DNA from: Pirellulaceae bacterium
GTDB taxonomy: Bacteria > Planctomycetota > Planctomycetia > Pirellulales > Pirellulaceae
Reading direction: 5' to 3'
NCBI GenBank assembly: GCA_020852965.1
Contig: JADYZV010000194.1
Location: 1 to 64,000 of the forward strand
DNA: 64,000 nt
How positions within the stretch are numbered: the stretch's first letter is position 1; each line of letters starts with the position of its first letter. The position numbers and the translations under genes are program-made. Below are positions 1 through 10,000 of the stretch, piece after piece. The notes beneath the pieces are model-generated. The model ran no database searches. It had not been told where the DNA came from and was given only the letters and a program-made list of their open reading frames with translations.

Positions 1-3000
1 TCGATGCACTGCTCGCCGCGCATGACCAGTCAGGCAGCTTTCTCGACTCGCCGCCTAAGAACTTGGCGGGTAGCAGTCCGACCGTCGCGCAGTTTGCGCC
101 GGAGCAGGCCGGCAGCTTGATCGGCCCGTTCAAACTTCTGCAGCAGATCGGCGAGGGAGGCATGGGCGCGGTCTACATGGCGGAGCAGATCGAGCCGGTC
201 GAGCGACGCGTCGCCCTGAAAATCATCAAGCCGGGCATGGACACCAAAGCGGTGATCGCCCGTTTTGAAGCCGAGCGGCAGGCTCTGGCAATGATGGACC
301 ATCCGAACATCGCCAAAGTGCTGGATGTCGGGACGACGAATTCTGGACGTCCCTACTTTGTGATGGAACTCGTTCGCGGCGTTCCCATTACGCAATACTG
401 CGACGATCATCAGTTGACACCGCGCCAGCGATTGGAGCTGTTCCTCCCTGTCTGCCAGGCGGTTCAGCATGCGCATCAAAAGGGAATCATCCACCGCGAC
501 ATCAAGCCGTCCAACGTGCTGGTCGCCGAGTACGACGACCACGCCGTCCCCAAGGTTATCGATTTCGGTTTGGCCAAAGCGATGGAGAAACGGCTGACGG
601 CGAAGACAGTTTTCACCGAGTTCGGGCAAGTGGTGGGCACGCCCGACTACATGAGCCCCGAGCAGGCCAAGTTGAACCAGATGGACATCGACACCCGCAG
701 CGATATCTACTCGCTAGGGGTCTTGCTTTACGAGTTGCTCTCGGGCAGCACGCCCTTTGACCGCCAGCGAATGCGAAGTGCCGCGTTTGACGAATTGCTG
801 CGGATCATCCGCGAGGAAGAACCGCTCAAGCCGAGTCAGCGGCTGAGCACGGTCGACACGTTGCCGTCGATCGCTGCCAATCGTCACATCACGCCAGCCG
901 AATTAACCCGGCAGCTGAGTGGCGAGCTGGACTGGATCGTAATGAAGGCATTAGATAAGGAACGAGCGCGGCGATACGAGACCGCCAACAAATTCGTCGA
1001 GGATATTCAGCACTATTTGAATGACGAGCCGGTTGTCGCTTGCCCTCCATCATCCGCCTATCGCTTCAAAAAATTTGCGAGGAGGAACAAGGTGGCATTC
1101 GCCACGGCTTCGCTGATCGCTGCGACGCTGATGATCGGCATCGTCGGCACGAGCTGGCAAGCCATCCGTGCCACGAATGCCGCCAGTCGCGCCACCAGCG
1201 CCGAACAACTGGCGCGACGGCGGTTGACCCAGGAGCAGCAGGCCCGACGGGAAGCCGATCAGGCAAGGAAGGAGGAGGCACGCCAACGTCGGCTGGCAGT
1301 GGCATCGCAGGAGCACGCATCCAACAATCTGATGCTTGCCCTCGCCGCACTCGACGACATCTATCTCAATGCGATTGGTGAAGAGCGATTGTTGTCAGAG
1401 CTATTAATTGGCAAGGAACGCCAAAGTCCCGTCACCATTGTTGGCCGAGCCTTTTCAGATGAGGAGCGAGAGCTGCTTAGACGCGGGTTGGGGTTTTATC
1501 AGCGGTTTGCCGCCGCCAACCAGGATTCTGCTGATGCCGCTTTGCATGCCGCGCGAGCGAATTACCGCGTCGCGTCGCTGCATGCAGGCCTGGGGCAGTT
1601 CGAGAGCGCGAGGTTCGCCTTCAAGGAGGCTGTCGTCGTATTCCAGGACATCATCGCGCAGGGTAATGCAGACGCCGCGCTCTACTCCGAGCTTGCCAAG
1701 TCTCAACAGGGTTTGGCCGCAACGCTGGATAGGGACGGCTCTCGGGAATCGCTCGAAGCCGCTGATCAGACCTGCTCCGAAGCCATTCGCTTGAATCCGC
1801 TAGACGCGCCCCTGTACACCCAACGCGGAGAGGTGCGCTGGGAGTTGGGCCGCGAGAACGCCATTGAAGATTTTGAGCGGGCGCTGGAGCTGGAACCAGA
1901 AAATGTTAGTCATCATTTGACATTTGCCGCTTGGTACGGGCACGGGATTTCGTCCGTCCGTGACTATGAAAAGGCGATGTTGCATGCTGAGCGGGCAGTC
2001 CAACTGGCACCGGATGACGCTCGCACGCACTCGAATCTAGGCAAAGTGTTGATCAACCGGGATCGGTCGGCTGGCGTGCAGAGGATCCTTGAGCACCTCG
2101 ATCGCGCAATCGAGCTTAATGCCGATGATTTTTGGAGCCTTGCATACCGTGCGCTAACGCTGTCCGAACTCGGTGGTGATCACGAGAGAGCGCTCGCTGA
2201 CGCGAACAAAGCCGTACAACTCCTACCGAATTACTATCGTGGCTACTTTCGGCGAGCGATGGTTTATCGCGGTCTCAAAGAATATGAGAAGGGACTCGCC
2301 GACTGCGACCAGGCCGAGAAGCTAGCGCCGCTGTCGCCGCAGCCCATGAGAGCGCGCGGTATGATTCTGCAGGCACAGGGAAAACTACCGGAGGCGATCG
2401 CCGAGTTCTCGCGTGCGATTGAACTCAGTCCGTGGTGGGCCACCCTGTATCTCGAACGAGCTGACACCCACAAACTGGCTGGTGATCACCAGTCAGCCAT
2501 CGACGACTACACGGTCACGATCTCGCTAATGCCGGATGAGATTCCTCGCAATTCGGTTGAAATCATCAAACGTCGTGCCGAATCGTACCGCGCTCTGGGG
2601 AAGTTCGAGGAAGCGGCCGCTGACTACGAAAAGGCAATCGAACTCGACCCCGGCAAAATGATGGGACTGCTGCATCGGCTAGGGTCCTGTTATGAGAAGC
2701 TCGGACGTCAGGATCAAATGATCGCCCTAGTCGACCGTGCAATCAAATGGGAACCGCTCAGCACCCATTTCAACAGCGGAAGCGGCGATCACAGGGTGAC
2801 GTCCCAAGTGTCCGAGTTTTTAGGTCGCGCCGGAGAGCATGAGCGCTCGCTGGAACTGCGGGCCGAGGCGATCGCCCAGGCGGGACGCGAACCTCATGCC
2901 TGGGATTGTTTCTGGCAAGCGATGGCGCATCACGGCCTCGGCAACATCGATCAGGCAAAGGAATTGGCGAACAAGGCACGAGAGCTAGCGGATTCCGGTC

Positions 3001-3128
3001 GCCTGGGTGCAAACAACCACGACGTATTCGAAATGTTGTTTACCGAACTGACGGGAAAGTTGCAGGAGTCGGCTGTGCCGCCATCGAAAGAGGACGAAAA
3101 AGAAATCGCAAAACAAGAACAACCGTAG
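1..3128 (+). CDS. Serine/threonine protein kinase with TPR tail, 5' end outside the window
   Basis: Membrane-anchored Hanks-type kinase with a tetratricopeptide tail, a common planctomycete signalling design. The frame is open from the first bases; before the TTG at 63 it reads DALLAAHDQSGSFLDSP, which resembles the N-terminal linker of such kinases, so I infer that the real start is upstream of the window. Counted from 63: glycine loop GEGGMG near residue 29, lysine in VALK near 50, HRDIKPSN near 144, DFGLAKA near 167, SPEQA near 197, so all catalytic motifs are present. One hydrophobic segment lies near 345-365, then an Arg/Glu/Gln-rich coiled coil, then about ten TPR-like units to the end. 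Substrate unknown. No sigma gene is visible beside it here; one could lie upstream. Confidence 0.93.
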   Translation, partial: DALLAAHDQSGSFLDSPPKNLAGSSPTVAQFAPEQAGSLIGPFKLLQQIGEGGMGAVYMAEQIEPVERRVALKIIKPGMDTKAVIARFEAERQALAMMDHPNIAKVLDVGTTNSGRPYFVMELVRGVPITQYCDDHQLTPRQRLELFLPVCQAVQHAHQKGIIHRDIKPSNVLVAEYDDHAVPKVIDFGLAKAMEKRLTAKTVFTEFGQVVGTPDYMSPEQAKLNQMDIDTRSDIYSLGVLLYELLSGSTPFDRQRMRSAAFDELLRIIREEEPLKPSQRLSTVDTLPSIAANRHITPAELTRQLSGELDWIVMKALDKERARRYETANKFVEDIQHYLNDEPVVACPPSSAYRFKKFARRNKVAFATASLIAATLMIGIVGTSWQAIRATNAASRATSAEQLARRRLTQEQQARREADQARKEEARQRRLAVASQEHASNNLMLALAALDDIYLNAIGEERLLSELLIGKERQSPVTIVGRAFSDEERELLRRGLGFYQRFAAANQDSADAALHAARANYRVASLHAGLGQFESARFAFKEAVVVFQDIIAQGNADAALYSELAKSQQGLAATLDRDGSRESLEAADQTCSEAIRLNPLDAPLYTQRGEVRWELGRENAIEDFERALELEPENVSHHLTFAAWYGHGISSVRDYEKAMLHAERAVQLAPDDARTHSNLGKVLINRDRSAGVQRILEHLDRAIELNADDFWSLAYRALTLSELGGDHERALADANKAVQLLPNYYRGYFRRAMVYRGLKEYEKGLADCDQAEKLAPLSPQPMRARGMILQAQGKLPEAIAEFSRAIELSPWWATLYLERADTHKLAGDHQSAIDDYTVTISLMPDEIPRNSVEIIKRRAESYRALGKFEEAAADYEKAIELDPGKMMGLLHRLGSCYEKLGRQDQMIALVDRAIKWEPLSTHFNSGSGDHRVTSQVSEFLGRAGEHERSLELRAEAIAQAGREPHAWDCFWQAMAHHGLGNIDQAKELANKARELADSGRLGANNHDVFEMLFTELTGKLQESAVPPSKEDEKEIAKQEQP

Positions 3129-3146
3129 GCCAGGACTTGTCCTGGC
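3129..3146 (+). repeat. Hairpin repeat directly after the kinase stop codon
   Basis: A perfect hairpin: GCCAGGA, loop CTTG, TCCTGGC, preceded by GTAG. A second member of the same family lies at 5605-5657. No T-run follows, so it is not a classic intrinsic terminator, though it may help to end or stabilise the transcript. Confidence 0.6.
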
Positions 3147-3170
3147 AGTAGCAAGCGAGCTCAAAGAGTC

Positions 3171-3242
3171 GTAGCCGGAGTCGCCAGACTTCGGGGCAGA
3201 TTGCGTTTCCGGTGGTTCCCAAACTCTGGCGAGCCCAGCTAC
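3171..3242. repeat. Imperfect inverted repeat, about 24-bp arms
   Basis: Left arm begins GTAGCCGGAGTCGCCAGACT; the right arm, read on the other strand, begins GTAGCTGGGCTCGCCAGAGT. The arms differ at a few places and enclose about 24 bases. A weaker relative (TCGCCAGACTGCGG... CCGTCTGGC) is seen at 51819-51848. It looks like a dispersed palindromic element. Confidence 0.5.
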
Positions 3243-3382
3243 GTGCTCTACCCACTTTAGTGGTGCATCGTTGTTACCTCCATAGGCTTTCTCGATTCTC
3301 AAAGACAGACTGAGATCCCTAACGCAGAAACGCATCTCTCTCCGAATTTTACTGAGATTCGGATGAGCTGGGTAGCTCGAAT

Positions 3383-3399
3383 GCCCCGCCGGGGCTTTT
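3383..3399 (+). terminator. Possible terminator hairpin
   Basis: GCCCC, loop GCC, GGGGC, then TTTTC. Short stem and short T-run in the gap between the plus-strand kinase and the minus-strand LuxR relic. Confidence 0.35.
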
Positions 3400-3422
3400 C
3401 CGGTAGGTGTGGGGCGGTCAAC

Positions 3423-3967
3423 TCATCCGTGGCGATTGGAATCATCGCTCTCGCGCCCGGCGGCAAGTACTGGCCAGAACGCGCGACAGCGAGCAAGCAA
3501 CTCACCGCGACTGCGGACATCAAAATGAGCGTGTAGCAATTTGACGTAGTCGTGCACGGTATAGGGGCTAATGTTTAGTCGCACGGCCACTTGCTTTTCC
3601 GAATCGCCTTCCATCAAACAGATTAAAACGTCCCGCTGGCGGGGCGACAGATCGGTCAACGTTGGTTCTCCGATGAGAGCGAGTTTTGTGCCGAGCAGAC
3701 GCGATAATTCCAGGTTCAGCAGGGTCATCAGTCGACGATCGCGGTCGCCAAAAGGTGAATCGTTTAATGCGCGATTGACCCACAACCAACGCATCTGCCG
3801 GGGACCTGCCTGATGGTGGATCAAAATCCCGTCGTCGAGATGAGCCTTCTTGACGTACTCGTTAAAAAACATCGAATTCTGCCAGCCCGCGCGGCCCAGT
3901 GTTGCCGCCAAGCCGTTGGGTCGGCGCCAAGCTCGCAGCATTCTCCTAACAGAACTTTAACTACATG
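3423..3967 (-). pseudogene. LuxR-family regulator relic (internal deletion and frameshift)
   Basis: The longest open stretch (3423-3941, 172 codons) carries a clear LuxR/GerE helix-turn-helix: LSPRQRDVL, then GDSEKQVAVRLNISPYTVH and SRGELLARC near the C-terminus. Upstream of its ATG, in another frame at about 3895-3967, lies HVVKVLLGECCELGADPTAW, which matches from memory the N-terminal start of planctomycete LuxR proteins. In intact relatives about 90 residues separate this from the FNEY/DDGI segment seen here at the start of the 172-codon frame. So I read it as one gene that lost its middle, shifted frame and was cut at 3967, where a different relic starts on the other strand. An AGGAG lies before the ATG at 3941, so a short product containing the DNA-binding part could still be made. 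Confidence 0.65.
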
Positions 3968-4561
3968 CCCTTCGGAAGTAACGGCGGGACCCGATATCAG
4001 CAGGTCTACAGCGCCGCCGAATTCCCCGATGAATTGAGTATCAACGGCGTGAGATTCTTCCATCACTCCTTCTTTGGATTCCCAGGTACGCTTGCCAAAG
4101 GTGTGTTGACCTTTGAGTTTTCCGTCACCTCACAACCGGTTGACGGACTGGACACTGCCAATCTCGACAACAACGTCACTGGTGTCGTCCTGGGAACGGG
4201 AACGCTCGTGCTTGGTGGAGGCGACGGCCACGATGTGATCGTCGGCGTGACGCCGTTCAGCTATGACCCTGCGATGGGGAACCTGCTGATGGACATCAGC
4301 TACCCGCGAGGATTATCACGTGGCCCTGGGTTCCCCGCCCCCTTCGAGGCGTACAATGGTGAGGATGGAAGTTCTGCGGGAGGAATTCTTAGCCGCGCGT
4401 ACAATAGCGGCGGTGAAGGATTTGCAGGCTGGGGGCTCAAAACTGAATTCCTGCTAGGGACAACTCCGCTATTTTTCCCAATGGTGGAAGTCTTCGTGGA
4501 CGCCGGTAACCTGACTCTGGTCGGGCAACGACCGCACCGAACTCGGCGGCCGGCAACGTGA
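3965..4561 (+). pseudogene. Exported beta-sandwich (PEP-CTERM-like) protein, fragment
   Basis: The translated product lacks a signal peptide and starts abruptly with PFGSNGGTRYQQVYSAAEFP, a pattern I associate with the first strand region of exported, Gly/Asn-rich beta proteins of planctomycetes. It continues with FEFSVTSQPVDGLDTAN, a Gly-rich turn (GTGTLVLGGGDGHDVIV) and FSYDPAMGNLLMDISY, then ends in a non-matching arginine-rich tail. No ribosome site precedes 3965. Both ends therefore look broken. The family assignment is by pattern only and the role is unknown. Confidence 0.5.
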
Positions 4562-4571
4562 TGGCGTATCC

Positions 4572-4961
4572 ATGCTGCAGGTCGACGGCCAGGTTCTGAT
4601 CAACGGCGGTGACGGAAACAATAAAGCCATCATCCGTGCTCGCAATGGCGCGACGATCAACTTTGGCAGCGATTTGAGTCTTGTAGGCAACTACGCCGTC
4701 GTTGGATTGTCGATGCCGCGCCGTGAAGGCTCCTTTACCGGCCTCGCCTTGGACGACCACTTGGCACAGCGCAATGCCAAAGCTTGTTGTGGACTGCAGG
4801 TCATCGATCTGGATTCAGGTGATATCGTGCACTGGCTACGTATCGACGGCAGTATTCAAGAACTCTACGACGTGGCTGTGCTTCCGGGCGTACGTCAGCC
4901 CAAGGCCCTTGGTTTCTTGACCAACGAGATTCAACATCACGTTTCGCTCCCCAACAACTGA
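4572..4961 (+). pseudogene. C-terminal fragment of a TIGR03032/DUF4915-like propeller protein
   Basis: From about 4681 the reading VGNYAVVGLSMPR ... FTGLALDDHLAQR ... CGLQVIDLDSGDIVHWLRI ... ELYDVAVLPGVRQPKALGFL matches the last 95 or so residues of the TIGR03032 (DUF4915) family, proteins of roughly 350-400 residues. The first 36 codons (VLINGGDGNNKAIIRARNGA) do not fit that family and may be part of another exported protein. There is no convincing ribosome site. It is read as a relic joined to the preceding fragment. Confidence 0.6.
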
Positions 4962-5224
4962 TTGTCTGAGGTCATAAATTGAAATGGCTCGCGGGTTCGT
5001 GAGCCACGACACGGACGGAAACGTCAGCAAACCGAACGCGGCCGGTGAGATCATCGTCTACTACGAACGCAGAATGGGTCGCATTCGCGCCGGCATTTTG
5101 ATCCCGACCGACTGAATTCCGATTTTTCCATACAGAAGAAAGCAACTGGCCGGCGAGTCTATAGCACCAACCAACATCTTCGTTCCGCTCAACGAAGGAA
5201 GAATTCTGCGACAGGAGAATTGAC

Positions 5225-5332
5225 ATGCAGAATTTCTTTGTCGAAATCATCCATGAAGCGAGCAGCGGGTGCTTGAATGCAGTTTCTCTGTCCGCCGCTT
5301 CGGTCGCCGAGGCGCTCCGGATTCCGCGATGA
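5225..5332 (+). CDS. Possible 35-residue small protein
   Basis: ATG at 5225 is preceded by CAGGAG with good spacing, and the frame runs 35 codons to TGA (MQNFFVEIIHEASSG ... ALRIPR). I know no family for it. The ribosome site is the only support; it could be the surviving start of a longer gene, since the surrounding area is rich in relics. Confidence 0.25.
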   Translation: MQNFFVEIIHEASSGCLNAVSLSAASVAEALRIPR

Positions 5333-5604
5333 ACGATCGTTCGCAATAGAAATTCACAACGTTATCGGTTGATGCCCTGTCCCCCGTTGATCTGCGCCAG
5401 AAACGGTTCGTGAAAAGTGCTTGGGCAAGACGGTGAACACGGAGACGCCTCTGCGGTGCGCTCCCTTAAACTGGGGAATGGTCATTTCCGTTTAAGTTCT
5501 CCACATTGGGGACGTGTTTCGCAAAGTTCGCGCAAAATCATGAAACAAACTTCGACAGCTCACCGTGGCGACGGCGCATTGAATAGTTAGGAACACAACT
5601 AAAC

Positions 5605-5657
5605 GTAGGCCAGGATTTGTACTGGCAACGATCGCGTCAGGACACCTCCTGGCCTAC
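5605..5657. repeat. Second copy of the GTAGGCCAGGA hairpin family
   Basis: GTAGGCCAGGATTTGTACTGGC at the left and TCCTGGCCTAC at the right form an inverted pair. The left part matches 3125-3146 with two changes. The element ends about 20 bases before the ribosome site of the next gene. Confidence 0.55.
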
Positions 5658-5691
5658 ACGCTGCACACAAAGAAACTGGAGGACACATCTC

Positions 5692-6759
5692 ATGAGATTA
5701 CCAACTCGCTCAATCACTCCCACCGTAGTTGTGGCTGTCTGCTTTATCGGTTTCTCGATTGCCGTAAACAATAAGTTCAGCATACTGACGGATGGAGATG
5801 GCAGCAGTAGTTTTCAGCTTGTGGAACTCCGGTCTGCAGGCAGCACTGCAAGTAAGGCATATGCAATCAGCGACTCGGGAATTGTAGTCGGAGCAGTGGA
5901 TGGCGCGCCTGGAATATGGATTAGCTCGGAAACGGTACCGGCTTTCTTCCCGCTCGCTGGAGAATGCGGAGAGGCCCTGTCGGTCAATGAATACGGCGAA
6001 ATCGTTGGGCGGGGCCCGAACGGTCCTCAGTATTGGTCATATGCAACGGCCAATCCTATCGATCTACCGTTGCCGCCCGGGTTCGATGCGGGCAACGCGA
6101 ACGGGATTAGTTCAGAAGGCATCGTGGTAGGGGAGATTTGGGGCCATGCCTCTCATAGAAACGAATTTTGTGCAGCGTCCTGGCGTGTCACTGAAGGACA
6201 AGTCTTCGGGCCGATACTCCTTGATAAAGGCGGCGCTCACGATATTGCCCTCATGGGCGCAGGAATCAATCGGGCCGTCGGACGAGCATCCGATGCTGAG
6301 TTTGGGCACGTGGCAACGGCTTGGGATCTGCATTCCAAAGACGATGGCACTTTCACAGTGATTGGATCAACGGTACTCGTTGAGGGGGTTACAGCCGAAG
6401 CATATGCCATTACCCAAACTGGAGACACGGCTGGAAGGATCGAAGAGTGGAGCAAAGGACGATGGGGCAACACAGCATTTGTCATCCGTGACGGTTCGCT
6501 CGTTCGTCTCCCGAGTGGTAGAAGGAACAAATTCGGCGTCAGCTACGATCTAAATGCGACGGACGTCGTCGGACAATCGGGGAAGGCGTGGTACTCAGAC
6601 AAGTTGGGTGCAACAAAGTGGAACCCTCAAGACAAGCATCAGGATCTATTGAGGAACTACCTCAACGAGAGTTGGAGGTACACAGCGGCGGTGGGACTCA
6701 ACGCGAAGGGGAACGTCGTTGGCAATGGATCCGGCGGTGCTTGGCTTCTGCGACATTGA
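5692..6759 (+). CDS. Exported HAF-repeat protein
   Basis: Secreted protein of 355 residues built of repeats of the HAF type (TIGR02913), seen as AYAISDSGIVVGAV near residue 40, EYGEIVGRG, ISSEGIVVGEIWG, INRAVGRA, AYAITQTGDTAGRI, LNATDVVGQSGKAW and LNAKGNVVGNGSGGAW, consistent with a beta-propeller-like fold. The ATG at 5692 is chosen because GGAGG precedes it and because it gives a signal peptide (MRLPTRSITPTVVVAVCFIG) at the very start; an earlier in-frame start would bury it. Function is unknown; such proteins are usually extracellular. A hairpin at 7012 probably ends the transcript. Confidence 0.8.
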   Translation: MRLPTRSITPTVVVAVCFIGFSIAVNNKFSILTDGDGSSSFQLVELRSAGSTASKAYAISDSGIVVGAVDGAPGIWISSETVPAFFPLAGECGEALSVNEYGEIVGRGPNGPQYWSYATANPIDLPLPPGFDAGNANGISSEGIVVGEIWGHASHRNEFCAASWRVTEGQVFGPILLDKGGAHDIALMGAGINRAVGRASDAEFGHVATAWDLHSKDDGTFTVIGSTVLVEGVTAEAYAITQTGDTAGRIEEWSKGRWGNTAFVIRDGSLVRLPSGRRNKFGVSYDLNATDVVGQSGKAWYSDKLGATKWNPQDKHQDLLRNYLNESWRYTAAVGLNAKGNVVGNGSGGAWLLRH

Positions 6760-7065
6760 GAAGTCTCTAGTTTGAGGACCAGCGGGCGAGTGAGTCCAAT
6801 GACTTCGAATACAGGGAGTGTTGCCACATTCGCCATAACGGCATTGCGATTGTCTATCAATCTGTCAGGAAGAACGCTTGGACTTGTGACTAGCTTGCGG
6901 ATCCTTCGACGATTGTTTGGGCTTGACCATCCGTGGCGCCTTCGAGAAGTTGGAACTTAAGTCGTCCCTGAACTCTTGTCGCGAGTCGTCATTTTCTCCA
7001 AAATTAACTACAAAACATTGCCAATGTTTTACCCTATGTGCCGTAGATGAGGGGGGCGAGTCGAC
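6760..7065. other. Intergenic region between convergent genes
   Basis: 306 bases with no gene recognised. The only structure is the palindrome at 7012-7030. Confidence 0.5.
7012..7030. terminator. Bidirectional terminator-like palindrome
   Basis: AAAACATT, loop GCC, AATGTTTT: a perfect A/T-flanked hairpin that ends in TTTT on either strand. It lies between the convergent HAF protein and kinase genes. Confidence 0.55.
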
Positions 7066-10000
7066 TCAGCGTGCTTCGCTTAGCGATATTTCAAAGTCAT
7101 CGAACCATACGTGGCCGGAGCCCTGCCCCACGATACTGATCGGCAGCGTTGCTTGCTGGGCCGTGATGAGCAATTCATGCTTCTTCCATTCGAATGAGTT
7201 GCCATCGAGCACCAGCCAATCGGTCGATTCGCTGGCGCCTTTCGTGGGTGGGTCACCGGCATCGATGACTCCCACCTGAACTGACCCTGCGCTCAAGTTT
7301 TCTGCTCGCGCCCAAAAGCTAAGCGTGTAGTTGGCACCTTGAGTTACCGGAACGGTTTGCGTCATCGATCCGAATGAGTCTGCGGCGATTGGCGAATCGA
7401 GCGCGATCGCCAAGCAGCGTTGGCCGGATCGGGGACTAATCGAGCTGCTTTCCGCAACCGTTTTCGACAGGCCCATGTTTTTCCAAGTGGTGGAGTAACC
7501 GCGTTTGTCATTCGGATTCCAATGATAGGAGAGCCCCAACTCAAATCCACGGTTCAACAGCGGCGGGTGAATGCTATCGGATTCTGGCTGGGAGAATTGC
7601 GTTTTGGGCTCCAATTCGGAACGCAACTTCTGACACAGCGATTCAAGCTCGTTCGCTCCCGAGTTTCTCGCCACAGTAAGCAGTCGTGAGATATCCACCG
7701 CGCGATCACTGGCAGTCGCCTCGTGGACCAGTGCCACCGCCCGCGACGTTTGTCCGTTTTGAACCAAGTTTCGCGCCAATTCGATTTGGGCAATGCTCCT
7801 CTGCCAATCCGATGGAGCGAATTGGATTGCAGCTGTCAGTTGTTGTGCCTCTTGCACGGAATCGTTGCGGGCGAAAAAGTATTGGGCGTTGGCCATGCTG
7901 ACTTGCCAGGCGAATCTTTCCTGTTCGTTGACTTCAATTGGTTGCAACTCCGCTGAGCCGGGTTGTTGATCTAGTTGAATGAGTCGCTGCAGCCGTTGTA
8001 AATCCGGATTCTCAGCATGCACCTGCATGCCTTGCTGGCACACTTCCATGGCTTCCTCATGCTGACCCTGCCACAGCAACATCACCGCTTGCAACTCGAA
8101 GAGATCGCTTGACTTTCGTCCAGCCGCAGCTTGCCGTTGAGATAGTTTTTTTGCCGCTTGATGGAACAAACCCGAAACGGCGGAGAAGTGGCCGTCTCTA
8201 ATCTCGTGAAGTTTGGGACTCAACGCGATCGCGCGCAGAAACGCTTGGTTAACCTGGCTTTCTGGCGCGCCAGTGCTACTCAAGACGATCGCCTGAATCC
8301 AATAGGGTTGCGGTTTGTTCTTCTCCAAATCCAATGCGCGCTCCACGTCGTGGCTCGCGGAATTCAGCAGTGTCGCGCGTTGTTCGGCGGTAACGTCCTG
8401 GCCATTGGCTATCGTCACACTTGCCCAAGCGCGATACTGGTAACCGACCCAATAATCGGGACGGATACCAATCGCATGCGATAGCAATTTGATACTCTCC
8501 TCGGCGTCGCCGGTCTTGAGCTGATTGACTCCTCTAAAAACGGGCAACCAGTACCAATCTGGATTGTATTTGAGTCCATCGTCTAACCATTGCCGGGCGA
8601 CCTCGTTGGGATCTCGAAACCCCAATAAGGCGGAGATCGCTTGTCGAGTGATCCCTTCGCGGGGAACATTGTTGTCCAGAATTGAACCCATCATAGCGCT
8701 ATCGATGGAGTTGAGTGGTTTTAGATTGGTTAGATCGACACCAATCCGCTCGCCGCGGTTTGCCTGAGCGACTTCTTCAATCAAGCGCAAGCCGCGTGCG
8801 CGGCGAAAGCGGTTGCCTTGGCTGGCGGCAAATCCGGCCGCGCGAATCAATTGGGTGCGCGGATTCTCAGACTCAACCTTTTGCGGATCGGTCAATAAAT
8901 CAAAGGAGAACGCCGCTTCGGCGGTTTGCGCCAGTCGCATCGAGGACAGCAACCCCAAAATGCGGTAGACCTCGGTCTGCAATTGATCGACTTGTAACGC
9001 AGTTAGATCTTGGTCAGGAAGATGGGACCACCAGTCTGAATGATCCAAGACGCCAAGCCGATCGACGGCAGATTGGCAATAAGTGGCCGATCGCGAGAGT
9101 CGATCAAAAAACGTTTCTTCCTGTGCCTGCATGCTAAAGTTATAAAAATCTACGATCTTTTGAGTGCGCTCACGACGCGCGGCGAGTGTTTCCGAAAAAG
9201 TTGTCAGTCGCGGTTCGCCTTCCATCAGCTCAATCGCTTGTCTGAGCGTCTGGGCGGCCGACTCAAACCGCCCCGACTGTATCTGCGAAATGGCGGTCGC
9301 GTCGGCACGTTCTACTGCAATCTGTATATCCGTGACTCGCTTGTCTTCGCGAAGCCTCCATGCATTATGGACCATCAAACTAGCGATCAGCGCAATCGAA
9401 ACAAAAAACAGCGTCATTGCCACTGTAGCCGCTGTCGTGGGGTTCCGGCGGATCCATCGCGACGCCCGTGCCGGCAATGAATCCCGATAGGCGGAAATTG
9501 GTTGATCGGCTAGGAACTTCTGGACGTCTTCCAACAATTCCCCACAGTCTCCATAGCGATCGCGTGGTTCAACCTGCATGGCTTGGGCCGCGATGGCGCT
9601 TAGCGACTTTTCGACACGGGCGTTGATAGTACTAGCCCTCGGAATTTGGCCAAGCTTGACCCGTTCGATGAGTTCATCCAAGGGACCGTCGGTGAACGGT
9701 ACTTTGCCAGTAATCAGATGGTACAGTGTCGCCCCTAAGGAATAGACGTCACTTCGACGAGTGATCGCGGCCAGTTCACCGCGAGCCTGCTCGGGCGGCA
9801 TGTAGGCTGGAGTTCCCATGATCGCGCCACTGAGTGTCTTAAGCGACTCTGCGGCCGTCAGCACCTCGGGATCATCTTGCAACAGGATGGACTCGGTAGG
9901 TTTGTAGGGTGCATCGATGACGCTTGCCAAGCCCCAGTCTAGAACGATGGTTTCACCGTAGTCGCCGACGATCATATTCTGGGGTTTGAGATCGCGGTGT

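Larger units (their letters stand above)
4962..5691. other. Long gap with no secure gene
   Basis: This 730-base stretch holds only weak candidates. ATG at 4984 to TGA at 5115 gives 43 residues (ending GRIRAGILIPTD) with no family match. A hairpin with CTTAAAC/GTTTAAG arms lies at 5465-5496 and could be an operator or attenuator. A hairpin repeat sits at 5605-5657, just before the next gene. Confidence 0.4.

Noticed and set aside
30-629. Minus-strand frame of 199 codons opposite the first kinase
   Set aside because: It lies fully antisense to the conserved kinase core and has no family pattern; long antisense frames are expected in GC-rich coding DNA.
4972-5346. Minus-strand frame of 124 codons in the relic gap
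   Set aside because: No ribosome site and no recognisable domain; overlaps short plus-strand candidates of equal weakness.
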